Source of the DNA: an uncultured Bacteroidales bacterium
GTDB taxonomy: Bacteria > Bacteroidota > Bacteroidia > Bacteroidales > Paludibacteraceae
Assembly (NCBI GenBank): GCA_934728255.1
Contig: CAKVEC010000001.1
Location: 124,001 to 188,000, forward strand
Reading direction: 5' to 3'
Length of the DNA stretch: 64,000 nt
Shown here one piece after another: positions 17,821 to 26,428 of this stretch; position 1 is the first letter of the stretch; each line of letters opens with the position of its first letter. The notes below the pieces were generated by a model. That model saw only the letters and a list, made by a program, of their open reading frames with translations. It ran no database searches and was not told where the DNA came from. The translations under genes and the position numbers were made by a program.

Positions 17821-18642
17821 ATGAACAAGCATCTACTTATTATGGCGTTGGCATCGGTGTTGCTGACGCTCGCGCAAGGCGCAAAAGCCGAACAGACAGA
17901 CACAGGTGTGTCTGCACCCGCTCACGTAGAGACTATTGACCTCGGGCTAAGCGTACTATGGGCATCGTGCAACCTCGGTGCCGAGTCACCCGAAAGATAT
18001 GGCGATTATTATGCATGGGGCGAAGTGGCACCCCGTGGGTATTACGCGTGGCAAACTTATAAGTATGCCAATAACAGTACTTTCAAATTGACCAAGTATT
18101 GCACTTATAAGAATTATGGCGACAATGGTTTCACCGACAACAAGACGGTCTTGGAGCCCGAAGACGATGCCGCTATGGTCAACTGGGGCGAAGAATGGCG
18201 TATGCCCACCCATGCCGAATGGACAGAGTTGCGCGAACAATGCACATGGATTTGGACAACGCAAAACGATGTAAATGGTTACCGAGTAACAAGCAAAATA
18301 AACAGAAACTCTATCTTCCTCCCTGCGGCGGGGTATCGCGGCGGCGAGTACCTCCGTGATGACGGTTCCATCGGTTACTACTGGTCTTCTTCGCTCTACG
18401 ATAACAGCCAGAGAGCATGGTATGTCTATTTCAGGTCTGACCTCGTGATTGGAAGCGATCGCGATCGCACTTCCGGTCACTCTATCCGCCCTGTGAGAGC
18501 CGACAAAACAGGTACGGGCATTACCACTCCGCAGCAGGACGATGCTTCCGCCACCGGAGTGCGCAAGGTGCTGCGCAACGGACAAGTGCTGATAGAACGC
18601 AACGGCAAGACCTACACTCTCACGGGCGTAGAAATGAAGTAA
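17821..18642 (+). CDS. secreted FISUMP-domain protein (paralogue 3)
   Basis: 273 residues. The signal peptide ends near residue 23 (GAKAEQ), and the FISUMP domain covers about 38-223 (IDLGLSVLWASCNLGAESP, YYAWGEVAP, WRMPTHAEWTEL, NSIFLPAAGYRGG, GYYWSSSLYD, SGHSIRPVR). The tail is RKVLRNGQVLIERNGKTYT plus about eight residues. It is flanked on both sides by opposed REP-like elements, as are the next genes. The lectin-like end (18331-18495) is one codon shorter than in its relatives and differs strongly in residues while the framework (YYWSSSL, SIRPV) is kept. Function is unknown. Confidence 0.85.
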   Translation: MNKHLLIMALASVLLTLAQGAKAEQTDTGVSAPAHVETIDLGLSVLWASCNLGAESPERYGDYYAWGEVAPRGYYAWQTYKYANNSTFKLTKYCTYKNYGDNGFTDNKTVLEPEDDAAMVNWGEEWRMPTHAEWTELREQCTWIWTTQNDVNGYRVTSKINRNSIFLPAAGYRGGEYLRDDGSIGYYWSSSLYDNSQRAWYVYFRSDLVIGSDRDRTSGHSIRPVRADKTGTGITTPQQDDASATGVRKVLRNGQVLIERNGKTYTLTGVEMK

Positions 18643-18648
18643 TAGAAT

Positions 18649-18677
18649 ACCTCCACAACCCCTCCAGAGGAGGGGCT
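18649..18677 (-). repeat. REP-like palindrome, minus orientation
   Basis: Element copy 6 nt after the stop of paralogue 3, followed by CTCAATAGAATGAGTAATAA. It faces the plus-orientation copy at 18726 across a 48-nt spacer. Confidence 0.82.
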
Positions 18678-18725
18678 CAATAGAATGAGTAATAAAACAA
18701 AACTAACTAACGTGTCCTCTCCGAT

Positions 18726-18755
18726 AGCCCCTCCTTTGGAGGGGTTGGGGAGGTC
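18726..18755 (+). repeat. REP-like palindrome, plus orientation
   Basis: The cleanest copy in the array: core AGCCCCTCCTTTGGAGGGG followed by TTGGGGAGGTC. The next start codon is 14 nt downstream. Confidence 0.85.
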
Positions 18756-18769
18756 TTAAATCAACCTAT

Positions 18770-20635
18770 ATGCTTACATCCTTTCTAGCATTGTGTACGG
18801 TGGTAATCGCTACGGCACAGACTACCAACGCGACACCCCCTGCGGGGGCAATCAACGGCCGTTTCGCAGTATCACCGACACGGCAAGTCTATTTCTCGCA
18901 AGGCAACTTGCAGTACACCCAATCTACCGCAATATGGTCGTTTGCAGAACAGCAATACGACTGTCTCGGGACTGCCAACACGACCACCGACGCCGATGGC
19001 AACACCGTAGCAGCCGACAAGACGGACCTCTTCGGCTGGAGCACCACGGACACAGACCTTGCGTGGGGTATTCCGTGCGCCAAGACGGATGACTACACAG
19101 GCACCGCCTTTGTGGACTGGGGCATGAACGCCATCAGCAACGGTGGCAACCAACCCTATCAGTGGCGCACGCTCACACAAGACGAATGGAAGTATCTCTT
19201 CCGGCACAACCGCTGGACTGTCGCCGAGATAGACGGCACGGGTATGTTCGGCTGGGTACTTGTTCCCGACGGGGCAGTGCTGCCGGAAGACCTCACTATG
19301 GAGTATCTGTCGGACGGCAACATGGCAGAGAACGAGGCGCAGAAGACCTACACCCCTGCGCAATACGGTATGAACAGGTACCTGCCGGAAGACTTCAAGC
19401 GTCTGCAAGCCGCCGGCGTGGTATTCCTGCCCTTTGCGGGATTGTGCGACGAGAAAGGCAACGTAACCAATGTGACCACTTGCGGCTACTACTGGTCGGC
19501 TACCCATGTTACCGCAGACTTGCCCGCTGCCTACAATATGGTATTCGGAGACAAGTCATCTATGGCCTTTCTCAGTTCTTTGAACATCAAGCACAGCGTC
19601 CGTTTGGTGCAGAACGTACCTACCGAGACCGACCTGCAAGACGCACGGGAGGTCAGGATATATGAGTATTGCGACCACAACGGCACCCGAGACAGCATTG
19701 GCGTGCGTCCCAACGACATACAAGCCATCGACCTCGGACTGAGCGTGCTATGGGCGTCGTGCAACGTGGGAGCCACACACCCCGAAGAGTACGGCAACTA
19801 CTATGCGTGGGGCGAGGCGGAACCCAAGGAACGCTACGAGTGGACGAACTACAAGTATTCGGACGGGAACGACGAAGACTTCACTAAGTACACCAACCTG
19901 ATGACGCCCGACCACAAGCCTGACAACAAGGTGCTGCTGGAAGCGGACGACGATGCAGCCACAGCCAACTGGGGCGGCACATGGCGTATGCCCACCCGCG
20001 AAGAGTGCGCGGAACTGCTCGAGAAATGTACATGGGAACTGCAAACGGTGAACGGCACCGACGGCTACAAGGTATCAAGCACCACCAACGGCAATAGTAT
20101 CTTCCTGCCTTTGGCGGGCTTCAGGAGCGGGACAAACAGTTTTATGACGGGGAAAGCGTTTACCTACCTGTCCGCTTCGCTCAATGAAGAAGACGTCGCA
20201 AGTGCGTGGGGCATAGAATACTACGCTACTCAGCCTGCCCTTGCTTCCTGTTCGCGCGACAGGGGACATTCGGTGCGCCCTGTATGTACCGCTGCGCCCG
20301 AGACGGAACAATGCTACACGCTCACCCTGCAAGCCGACGGCTGCGAGGCGGCAAATGTGATAACCTGCCGCACCGGTATATACGTTAAAGCCACGGCACT
20401 GCCCCGCGACAAACACCGTTTCGTGCGTTGGACGGACGGCAACACCGACAATCCGCGCCTGCTGTTCATGGCGTACGATATGACGCTGACGGCAGAGTTT
20501 GCCGAGGACGAAAATATGGCAGTGGACAACACCACCCTGTCCCCCGCCCCCGAGGTGCGCAAGATTATTCGCAACGGGCAAGTGCTGATACAGCGCAACG
20601 GCAAGACCTACACGGTAATGGGACAGGAACGCTGA
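18770..20635 (+). CDS. secreted double-FISUMP protein with InlB-like unit (paralogue 4)
   Basis: 621 residues with a short N-terminal signal (about 17 residues). The first module (about 25-285) is the longer form beginning AINGRFAVSPTRQVYFSQGN and ending in SVRLVQNV. The second is a classical FISUMP domain (about 320-505: AIDLGLSVLWASCNVGATHP, WRMPTREECAEL, GHSVRPVCT). An InlB-B-like unit (about 512-580) carries FVRWTDGNTDNPRL and MTLTAEFAED. The tail is RKIIRNGQVLIQRNGKTYT plus six residues. Gene 21973 shares this exact domain order. The ATG at 18770 follows a REP-like element by 14 nt. Confidence 0.83.
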   Translation: MLTSFLALCTVVIATAQTTNATPPAGAINGRFAVSPTRQVYFSQGNLQYTQSTAIWSFAEQQYDCLGTANTTTDADGNTVAADKTDLFGWSTTDTDLAWGIPCAKTDDYTGTAFVDWGMNAISNGGNQPYQWRTLTQDEWKYLFRHNRWTVAEIDGTGMFGWVLVPDGAVLPEDLTMEYLSDGNMAENEAQKTYTPAQYGMNRYLPEDFKRLQAAGVVFLPFAGLCDEKGNVTNVTTCGYYWSATHVTADLPAAYNMVFGDKSSMAFLSSLNIKHSVRLVQNVPTETDLQDAREVRIYEYCDHNGTRDSIGVRPNDIQAIDLGLSVLWASCNVGATHPEEYGNYYAWGEAEPKERYEWTNYKYSDGNDEDFTKYTNLMTPDHKPDNKVLLEADDDAATANWGGTWRMPTREECAELLEKCTWELQTVNGTDGYKVSSTTNGNSIFLPLAGFRSGTNSFMTGKAFTYLSASLNEEDVASAWGIEYYATQPALASCSRDRGHSVRPVCTAAPETEQCYTLTLQADGCEAANVITCRTGIYVKATALPRDKHRFVRWTDGNTDNPRLLFMAYDMTLTAEFAEDENMAVDNTTLSPAPEVRKIIRNGQVLIQRNGKTYTVMGQER

Positions 20636-20637
20636 CA

Positions 20638-20712
20638 GACTCCCCCAACCCCCTCAAGAGCACCCCACTTCGCCCTGTTCGGGCTTGTGGGGACCCCGCA
20701 AAAGAGGGGGCT
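20638..20712 (-). repeat. REP-like palindrome, minus orientation, with palindromic insert in loop
   Basis: The arms of the dispersed element enclose about 42 nt (20658-20699), which are close to the reverse complement of the insert at 17744-17785. CTCAATAGAATGA follows, as after other minus copies. Confidence 0.82.
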
Positions 20713-20774
20713 CAATAGAATGAACAATGAACAACAAGTATAACATAAATAATTAATTAACGTGCCTTCTCTGT

Positions 20775-20876
20775 ATCCCCTCCTTTGAAGATGAAGGAAA
20801 TACCGCCTTATTGCGGATTTCCGATTGATGCCCTGTGGGCATTATAGAACACCTTCGTCAGGGGTAGGGGAGGTCA
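20775..20876 (+). repeat. REP-like palindrome, plus orientation, with a different ~70-nt palindromic insert
   Basis: The arms CCCCTCCTTT and GGGGTAGGGGAGGTC are split by 20788-20861. The insert has two hairpins: GAAATACCGC with GCGGATTTCC, and ATGCCC with GGGCAT. The first hairpin recurs at 56242-56271, outside any REP-like element. Confidence 0.75.
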
Positions 20877-20890
20877 TAATCATTATTTGT

Positions 20891-21928
20891 ATGAAAAGAA
20901 ATCTACTTTCTCTCGCAGTGGCAATCGTTGCCATTGCAAGTGCGCAGGCACAAGTGCCTGCCAACGCTATCGCGGGCAAGTTTTCCGTAGCAGCAGACAA
21001 GCAAGTGTATTTCTCCAAGGGTAACTTGCAGTACACGCAATCCACCAGAACATGGGTGTTTGCTGAACATCAGACAGACATCATTGGTGAGGCGAACTTA
21101 ATCATTGCTGCCGCAGAGAGTGAGAACACCCTTGCTGACAAGATTGACCTCTTTGGCTGGAGCACCAACAACCCCATGACACCCTTTGGCGTAAGCATCT
21201 CCACTGTAAGGGACTACTATCGCGGTGACTTCGTGGACTGGGGCACCAACATCATCAGCGGCGACGCTGCCAACACATGGCGCACCCTCGCTGCCAATGA
21301 ATGGGAGTACCTGTTCCTCACCCGTACCAATGCCGACAAACTCTTTGCACTTGCCATAGTGGACGGCACCAATGGGCTCATCCTTTTGCCCGACGGTTGG
21401 ACTACTCCCGACGGCGTTACCTTCACACCGAGCACCGATAAAGGTATGGTATTATGGATGGAAAGTAATGGGCATAAATTATATGGGGACTCAACAACCA
21501 AAACCAACCATTATACAGACAATGTCTATACGGCAGCCGAATGGCAGAAGATGGAAACCACAGGGGCGGTGTTCCTGCCCGTCGCCGGTCATCGACAGGG
21601 AACAAGCCCTAACAGATTGGAAGCAGGGGAATATTGGTCAGCCACTCCTGTGACAACAACAGGTGACTTTGCAGGAGAAATGGCAGGATACTGTGAATTC
21701 GCTCACTACGAAGATTTGGGAGCAGTTCTTGACCCCAATTATACGGGTTGGTCGTTCTGTAGTTGGGGACGTTCTGTCCGTCTCGTGAAGGACTATTCCG
21801 GAGTCAATACGGGCATAGTCAATCCGTCCGCAACGAATACAGAGGTACGCAAAATTATCCGCAACGGACAAGTGCTGATAAAAAGAGGCGGCAAGACGTA
21901 CACTCTGACCGGCGTGGAGGTGAAGTAA
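20891..21928 (+). CDS. secreted FISUMP-like protein, single long-form module (paralogue 5)
   Basis: 345 residues from the ATG at 20891. An upstream in-frame ATG at 20825 lies inside a repeat and would spoil the signal peptide. The signal is about 22 residues (SAQAQ). The long-form module spans 25-300: AIAGKFSVAADKQVYFSKGN, IDLFGWSTNNP, EWEYLFLTR, VFLPVAGHRQG, GEYWSATPV and WGRSVRLVKDY. The tail is RKIIRNGQVLIKRGGKTYT plus about eight residues. The module equals the first half of genes 18770 and 21973. Function is unknown. Confidence 0.83.
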   Translation: MKRNLLSLAVAIVAIASAQAQVPANAIAGKFSVAADKQVYFSKGNLQYTQSTRTWVFAEHQTDIIGEANLIIAAAESENTLADKIDLFGWSTNNPMTPFGVSISTVRDYYRGDFVDWGTNIISGDAANTWRTLAANEWEYLFLTRTNADKLFALAIVDGTNGLILLPDGWTTPDGVTFTPSTDKGMVLWMESNGHKLYGDSTTKTNHYTDNVYTAAEWQKMETTGAVFLPVAGHRQGTSPNRLEAGEYWSATPVTTTGDFAGEMAGYCEFAHYEDLGAVLDPNYTGWSFCSWGRSVRLVKDYSGVNTGIVNPSATNTEVRKIIRNGQVLIKRGGKTYTLTGVEVK

Positions 21929-21972
21929 ACAAAAATCAATTTACTAACCCAATAAACTAATAAACAAAAAAC

Positions 21973-23820
21973 ATGAAAAAGAGTATCATTCTTTTTGCAC
22001 TGGCAATAGGTGCCATTGCAAGCGCAGAGGCGCAGGCGCCTCAAGACGCAGCCAAGGGCGTGTTCTCCGTCAGCGAGAGCAAGCAAGTGTATTTCTCACA
22101 GGGTAACCTGTATTATCTCCGCAACCAGAAGGAGTGGCATTTCCACCCGGAGCAGTACGAGGTCTGCACCGTGACAGACTTTGCCAGCGACAACGGGATA
22201 GACCTCTTCGGGTGGAGTGCCGACAACACCACCGCATCCTATGGCATCAGCACATCGCAGAAAAACGCCGACTATGCGGGCGACTTCGTGGACTGGGGTA
22301 CACTGCCTATCGGTGGCGAAGGCGCGCAAGCAGGAGTGTGGCGCACACCCACTGCCGACGAATGGACCTATCTGTTCAACCGCAAGCACAACGGAGCCTT
22401 CCTCTTCGGGCATGCCAAAGTGCATAACCGGATAGGTGTCGTGCTGCTTCCCGACGTATTCTCGCTGCCCGATGGGCTGACGTGGAACCCCGACCAAGCC
22501 CTCACAGAGGACGACTGGTCGAAGAATGTCTATGACCTCGACCAATGGCACAAGATGGAAGACGCAGGGGCGGTGTTCCTGCCCGTATATGGCTATCGCA
22601 GCGGCACACGGCTTATCAGCCCGACAGCAGGCAGCAGCATGAACTGGAAGTCCTACTATTGGTCATCCACATCGTCTGACCCCGAGAAAGCCGACGCATT
22701 CTGTGTGGCAGACGGCAAGACGGGGCTGGTCAACGGTGATGCCCGCGTGGTAGGCAATTGCGTACGCCTGGTACAGGACATCACGCCTTCTGCCGATGTA
22801 TGGGAGATGAGCGTGGACGAGGACTGCACACAGAACGGCAAGTCGCTGGGTATCACCCCTATGCCCGACGACGTACAGGTGGTGGACCTCGGACTGAGCG
22901 TGGCGTGGGCGTCATGCAACGTGGGGGCTAAGAAAGCGACAGACTATGGCAACTACTACGCATGGGGCGAGGTGCTGACCAAGGAAGACTACAGTTGGGA
23001 CACCTACCGCTACGCCAACGGCAAGGACAAACTCACCAAATACTGCAGCAATGCCGCCCTTGGCAATGAGGGCTTTACCGACAGCAAGACCGTACTCGAA
23101 CCCGCAGACGATGCCGCATATACCAACTGGGGCAGCGCATGGCGTATGCCGACCAAGGCGGAGTGGAACGAACTGACGACGAACTGCACGTGGACAGCCG
23201 CCACGCAGGATGGCGTGAAGGGCTACAAGGTGGAGAGCGATGATACAGGCGAGTCTATCTTCCTGCCCGCTGCGGGATGTTTCTTCGGCACAGATACTCA
23301 GTCTGTCAATGCAAATAACCACTATTGGTCATCCGAACTCAACACGGAGAAGCCATCAGCAGCATGGCTTCTCTACACGGAGGTTTCTGAGGATGGATTA
23401 TATGTTGTTGCCAATGATACCCGTGAGCAGGGCATGTCGGTCCGTCCGGTATGTGCCAACTGGGCACGTCCCAAGTCGTCGTATTGCACACTGACGGTCA
23501 ATGCGGGAGAGTGCGGAAAGCCCAACCTGATGCGTTGCCACGCAGGGCAGCAGGTGCGCGTTACGGCGGCATCGAGTTACAAGGAGCGTGTGTTTGTGCG
23601 TTGGTCGGACGGCAATCTGGACAACCCGCGCCTTGTTACCGTGATGGCAGATATGACGCTGACGGCAGAGTTCGGCGACAAAGGCACCGGCATCCTCTCG
23701 CCCTCTTCGGACGCTGACAACACCTCTGCCACCACCGCCCGCAAGGTGCTCCGCAACGGCACTGTCCTCATCGAGCGCAACGGCAAGACCTACACCCTCA
23801 CCGGCGTGGAGGTGAAGTAA
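21973..23820 (+). CDS. secreted double-FISUMP protein with InlB-like unit (paralogue 6)
   Basis: 615 residues with a signal of about 22 residues (ASAEAQA). The first long-form module (about 25-275) has KGVFSVSESKQVYFSQGN, VFLPVYGYRSG, SYYWSSTSSD and CVRLVQDI. The second FISUMP domain (about 305-490) has VVDLGLSVAWASCNVGA, WRMPTKAEWNEL, HYWSSELN and GMSVRPVCA. An InlB-B-like unit (about 500-570) has FVRWSDGNLDNPRL. The tail is RKVLRNGTVLIERNGKTYT plus about eight residues. It is the last gene of this plus-strand run and is followed by a strong terminator. The 44-nt gap to gene 20891 has no REP-like element, unlike the earlier gaps. Confidence 0.83.
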   Translation: MKKSIILFALAIGAIASAEAQAPQDAAKGVFSVSESKQVYFSQGNLYYLRNQKEWHFHPEQYEVCTVTDFASDNGIDLFGWSADNTTASYGISTSQKNADYAGDFVDWGTLPIGGEGAQAGVWRTPTADEWTYLFNRKHNGAFLFGHAKVHNRIGVVLLPDVFSLPDGLTWNPDQALTEDDWSKNVYDLDQWHKMEDAGAVFLPVYGYRSGTRLISPTAGSSMNWKSYYWSSTSSDPEKADAFCVADGKTGLVNGDARVVGNCVRLVQDITPSADVWEMSVDEDCTQNGKSLGITPMPDDVQVVDLGLSVAWASCNVGAKKATDYGNYYAWGEVLTKEDYSWDTYRYANGKDKLTKYCSNAALGNEGFTDSKTVLEPADDAAYTNWGSAWRMPTKAEWNELTTNCTWTAATQDGVKGYKVESDDTGESIFLPAAGCFFGTDTQSVNANNHYWSSELNTEKPSAAWLLYTEVSEDGLYVVANDTREQGMSVRPVCANWARPKSSYCTLTVNAGECGKPNLMRCHAGQQVRVTAASSYKERVFVRWSDGNLDNPRLVTVMADMTLTAEFGDKGTGILSPSSDADNTSATTARKVLRNGTVLIERNGKTYTLTGVEVK

Positions 23821-23869
23821 CTTTGCGCTAAATGCATAATGATTGCATAGTGCGCGACCCATCATAGGA

Positions 23870-23909
23870 ACTGCCTGACAATGTAAAGTTGTCAGGCAGT
23901 CTCTTTTTA
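23870..23909 (+). terminator. rho-independent terminator closing the FISUMP run
   Basis: A perfect 12-bp stem (23870-23881 with 23889-23900), 7-nt loop, then CTCTTTTTATT. It separates the plus-strand array from the convergent ATPase gene. Confidence 0.85.
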
Positions 23910-23955
23910 TTGTGTCCAGCCTCCGCCATACACTATACGGGTTTGATTACCCCCC

Positions 23956-25209
23956 TTAGAACATATCGTCTGTTTTCAACAGGAAATCAAACAAGCCGAC
24001 CATCTGTATGCCGTCTTCGTTGTAGTTCGACAGATAGCGGTCGCCGGCGATGATAACCTTGCGGAAATTATCAGGCAGATACAGCAGCGGTCGTTGCTCC
24101 TGCATAGTCTTTTCTTGGTCGGGCAACATATATGCCGACTGGATATACACACGTTCCGAACCCCTGTTTACTACAAAGTCCACTTCCAGATTCTTGCGTA
24201 CGGTTTTGCCGTTCCTGTCTTTCTCGAAAGTATGCACTGCGCCCACGTCCACCGAATAACCGCGTATGCGCAACTCATTGTATATCACGTTTTCCATGAT
24301 ATGATTGAACTCTACCTGGCGGAAATTCAGCACCGCATTGCGAAGACCCATATCCTCAAAATAATACTTGGTCTCCGTACCGATATATTTGCGCCCCTTG
24401 ACATCATACCGCAATGCTTCACTGATGATAAACGCATTCTGCAGATAGTCAATATATTTGCGTATCGTGGTGTCCTTGATGACGGCTTTCTCTTCCGACA
24501 GAAAGGTGTTGGCAATCCGGCGCGGATTGGTACTCGCCCCAATATCGGAAGACAGCACTTGCACCAAGCGGCGCATGCCGTCTTCGTTTTGCAAATGATT
24601 ACGCTCCATAATATCGCGCAAGTAGGTCGTCTCGTAGAGGTTTTTGAGATATTGCTCTTTCTCTGCGGACGTTGTCATAGCATATACCTGCGGCAGACCG
24701 CCATAGGTGTAGTATTCATGCAGCGCCTCTTGCTTGTCGCCGCCTGCCACGGCATAGTACTCGGCAAAACTCAGCGGATGCACATGTATCTCCCAACCGC
24801 GTCCGCGGAACTCGGTCACTACATCGCTGCTCAGAAACTTCGAGTTGCTCCCCGATACATATATTTCTACATTCTGGGTGTGCATCAGGCTTAGCAGTAC
24901 CCCCACGAAGTCTTCCACCAACTGCACCTCGTCCAATATGACATAATACTGTTTGCCGTTTTGTTCAATGTGTGTATCAATGTAGGCAAGCAACGCATCC
25001 GGTTGTGTGAGAGACCGGTTACGTCTGTCGTCCAAGGACAGGCAGATGATGTGGTCTTCCGCCGTCCCGTGGTCTAACAGGTACTGCCGGAAGATATTGA
25101 ACAGCAGAAACGACTTGCCGCAACGGCGGATACCGGTAACAATCTTCACCATTCCGTTTCCTTGTCCGTTGATGAGTTTCTGCAGGTATTGTTTACGCTC
25201 GAAAATCAT
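23956..25209 (-). CDS. AAA_14/DUF4143-family ATPase 2
   Basis: 417 residues. Walker A is GIRRCGKSF near residue 27 and Walker B is YYVILDEVQL near 90; a sensor strand IYVSGSNSKFLSS follows near 118. The DUF4143 half ends with a nuclease-like core (LEVDFVVNRGSERVYIQSAY near 340). Only distantly related to the ATPase at 15353. I place the start at 25209 (MIFERKQYL, the usual family start). The frame runs open to an ATG at 25338, but that codon lies upstream of the predicted promoter (25253-25283) and inside a repeat. Three inverted or direct half-sites flank the promoter, so the gene is probably self-regulated. Confidence 0.87.
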   Translation of the reverse strand: MIFERKQYLQKLINGQGNGMVKIVTGIRRCGKSFLLFNIFRQYLLDHGTAEDHIICLSLDDRRNRSLTQPDALLAYIDTHIEQNGKQYYVILDEVQLVEDFVGVLLSLMHTQNVEIYVSGSNSKFLSSDVVTEFRGRGWEIHVHPLSFAEYYAVAGGDKQEALHEYYTYGGLPQVYAMTTSAEKEQYLKNLYETTYLRDIMERNHLQNEDGMRRLVQVLSSDIGASTNPRRIANTFLSEEKAVIKDTTIRKYIDYLQNAFIISEALRYDVKGRKYIGTETKYYFEDMGLRNAVLNFRQVEFNHIMENVIYNELRIRGYSVDVGAVHTFEKDRNGKTVRKNLEVDFVVNRGSERVYIQSAYMLPDQEKTMQEQRPLLYLPDNFRKVIIAGDRYLSNYNEDGIQMVGLFDFLLKTDDMF

Positions 25210-25230
25210 ATACAGGGTAACTTTTTTGTG

Positions 25231-25348
25231 TATTTCCACACATTTTCGCCCGCAAAGGTACTGCTTTTCGGGCAAACCTGCAATAGAATGACCACAATTA
25301 ACCAAGAATATCGGGCGAAAATGTGTGGAGATACACATATTTTCGCCC
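25231..25348. repeat. inverted/direct half-sites around the AAA_14 ATPase 2 promoter
   Basis: Three copies of a CACATTTTCGCCC-type half-site: 25237-25251 (plus sense), 25313-25327 (inverted, GGGCGAAAATGTGTG) and 25334-25348 (plus sense, one changed, two extra bases). The last two form a near-perfect hairpin. The first overlaps the predicted start of transcription and the other two lie upstream of the -33 box. Confidence 0.8.
25253..25283 (-). promoter_or_regulatory. Bacteroidota-type promoter for AAA_14 ATPase 2
   Basis: On the minus strand: TTG (complement of 25281-25283), 20-nt spacer, TACCTTTG (complement of 25253-25260). Transcription should start near 25247, about 38 nt before the start codon at 25209. 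Confidence 0.78.
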
Positions 25349-25354
25349 CTGTGA

Positions 25355-25445
25355 CCTCTAACCTCTAACCTCTAACCCCTAACCTCTAATCCCTAACCCC
25401 TAACCCCTAACCCCTAACCTCTAATCCCTAATCTCTAACCCCTAC
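25355..25445. repeat. telomere-like heptamer tandem repeat, about 13 copies (CCTCTAA/CCCCTAA)
   Basis: Thirteen consecutive 7-bp units varying only in the first three bases. The array ends 5 nt before the -33 box of the next gene. A shorter, interrupted version lies at 39799-39847. Confidence 0.88.
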
Positions 25446-25450
25446 AAAAC

Positions 25451-25481
25451 TTGTGTATATCAAAACTTTGTAGTATCTTTG
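25451..25481 (+). promoter_or_regulatory. Bacteroidota-type promoter for FISUMP gene 25591
   Basis: TTG at 25451-25453, 20 nt, TATCTTTG at 25474-25481. The leader is about 104 nt. The heptamer array abuts it upstream. Confidence 0.75.
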
Positions 25482-25590
25482 CGCACGAAATAAATATGTA
25501 AAGGTGTAAAGCGACATATCATATATGCGGTTTGCGCCAATCGTCGTATCAACCCAGCAACATATAACCATCAACTAAATTCAACGTATT

Positions 25591-26403
25591 ATGAAGAATT
25601 TCTTACTCACTATCGTCCTTGCAGTCCTTGCTCTTGCAGGCGCAAGCACACAAGCAAAGGCACAAGCCCCCGCAGGCGTACAAGCCGTTGACCTCGGTCT
25701 GCCGAGCGGACTCTACTGGGCGTCATGCAACGTTGGTGCCGCCTATCCGCAAGGCTATGGCGACTATTTCGCTTGGGGCGAGACGGAAACCAAAGATTAT
25801 TACGCTTGGAGTACCTACAAGTACACCAACGGCGGGTACGGCAAAATGACCAAGTATTGCGACGATGCTTCGCACGGCGACAATGGTTTCACCGACAACA
25901 AGACCATTCTCGAACAGGAGGACGATGCGGCTGCCGCCAACTGGGGCAATGCGTGGCGTATGCCTACCGATGCCGAGTGGAAAGAGTTGCTCGAGCAATG
26001 CACGTGGAAATGGATAAAGTATAGCACCGACACATTCGGCTACGTGGTTACAAGCAAGACCAACGGCAACTCTATTTTCCTTCCCGCTGCGGGCTATCTG
26101 GTTGACGACAGCCGCTACAATGCGGGCATGCGCGGCAACTATTGGTCGGCATCGCTCAACGAGGGCGAAGCGAGTTATGCACAATACATTGACTTCAATT
26201 CAAGCAAACAGGAAAGAACCCAATACGGGCGTTTCTATGGCCGTTCCATTCGTGCTGTCCGTGAAACAGCCATAACCACAGACATCGCCGCCCCCTCTGC
26301 CACAGACACCACCGTTGCTCGCAAGGTTCTTGGCAACGGGCAAATGCTTATTCTCCGCAACGGCGTTTATTACGATCTGCACGGCAGAGTATGGAACCCG
26401 TAA
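25591..26403 (+). CDS. secreted FISUMP-domain protein (paralogue 7)
   Basis: 270 residues with a signal of about 25 residues ending in AKAQA. The FISUMP domain spans about 31-226 and from residue 102 on is identical to that of gene 14353 through the lectin-like end (GNYWSASLN, YGRSIRAVR). Only the last ~25 residues diverge: RKVLGNGQMLILRNGVYY then DLHGRVWNP, a decayed form of the shared tail. The gene has its own promoter and a long leader. The 26-nt gap to the next gene suggests one transcript with it. Confidence 0.85.
   Translation: MKNFLLTIVLAVLALAGASTQAKAQAPAGVQAVDLGLPSGLYWASCNVGAAYPQGYGDYFAWGETETKDYYAWSTYKYTNGGYGKMTKYCDDASHGDNGFTDNKTILEQEDDAAAANWGNAWRMPTDAEWKELLEQCTWKWIKYSTDTFGYVVTSKTNGNSIFLPAAGYLVDDSRYNAGMRGNYWSASLNEGEASYAQYIDFNSSKQERTQYGRFYGRSIRAVRETAITTDIAAPSATDTTVARKVLGNGQMLILRNGVYYDLHGRVWNP
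25894..26295 (+). repeat. 402-bp segment duplicated from/to 14656-15057
   Basis: The second member of the near-identical pair; see the entry at 14656. The block covers the lectin-like C-terminal half of the FISUMP domain but not the tail. Confidence 0.8.
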
Positions 26404-26428
26404 TATGACCATCAACTAAATTCAACGT

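Noticed and set aside
20825..20890. Upstream start codon for FISUMP gene 20891
   Set aside because: The codons come from the REP-like element. Starting there would bury the signal peptide, while the ATG at 20891 begins directly with it.
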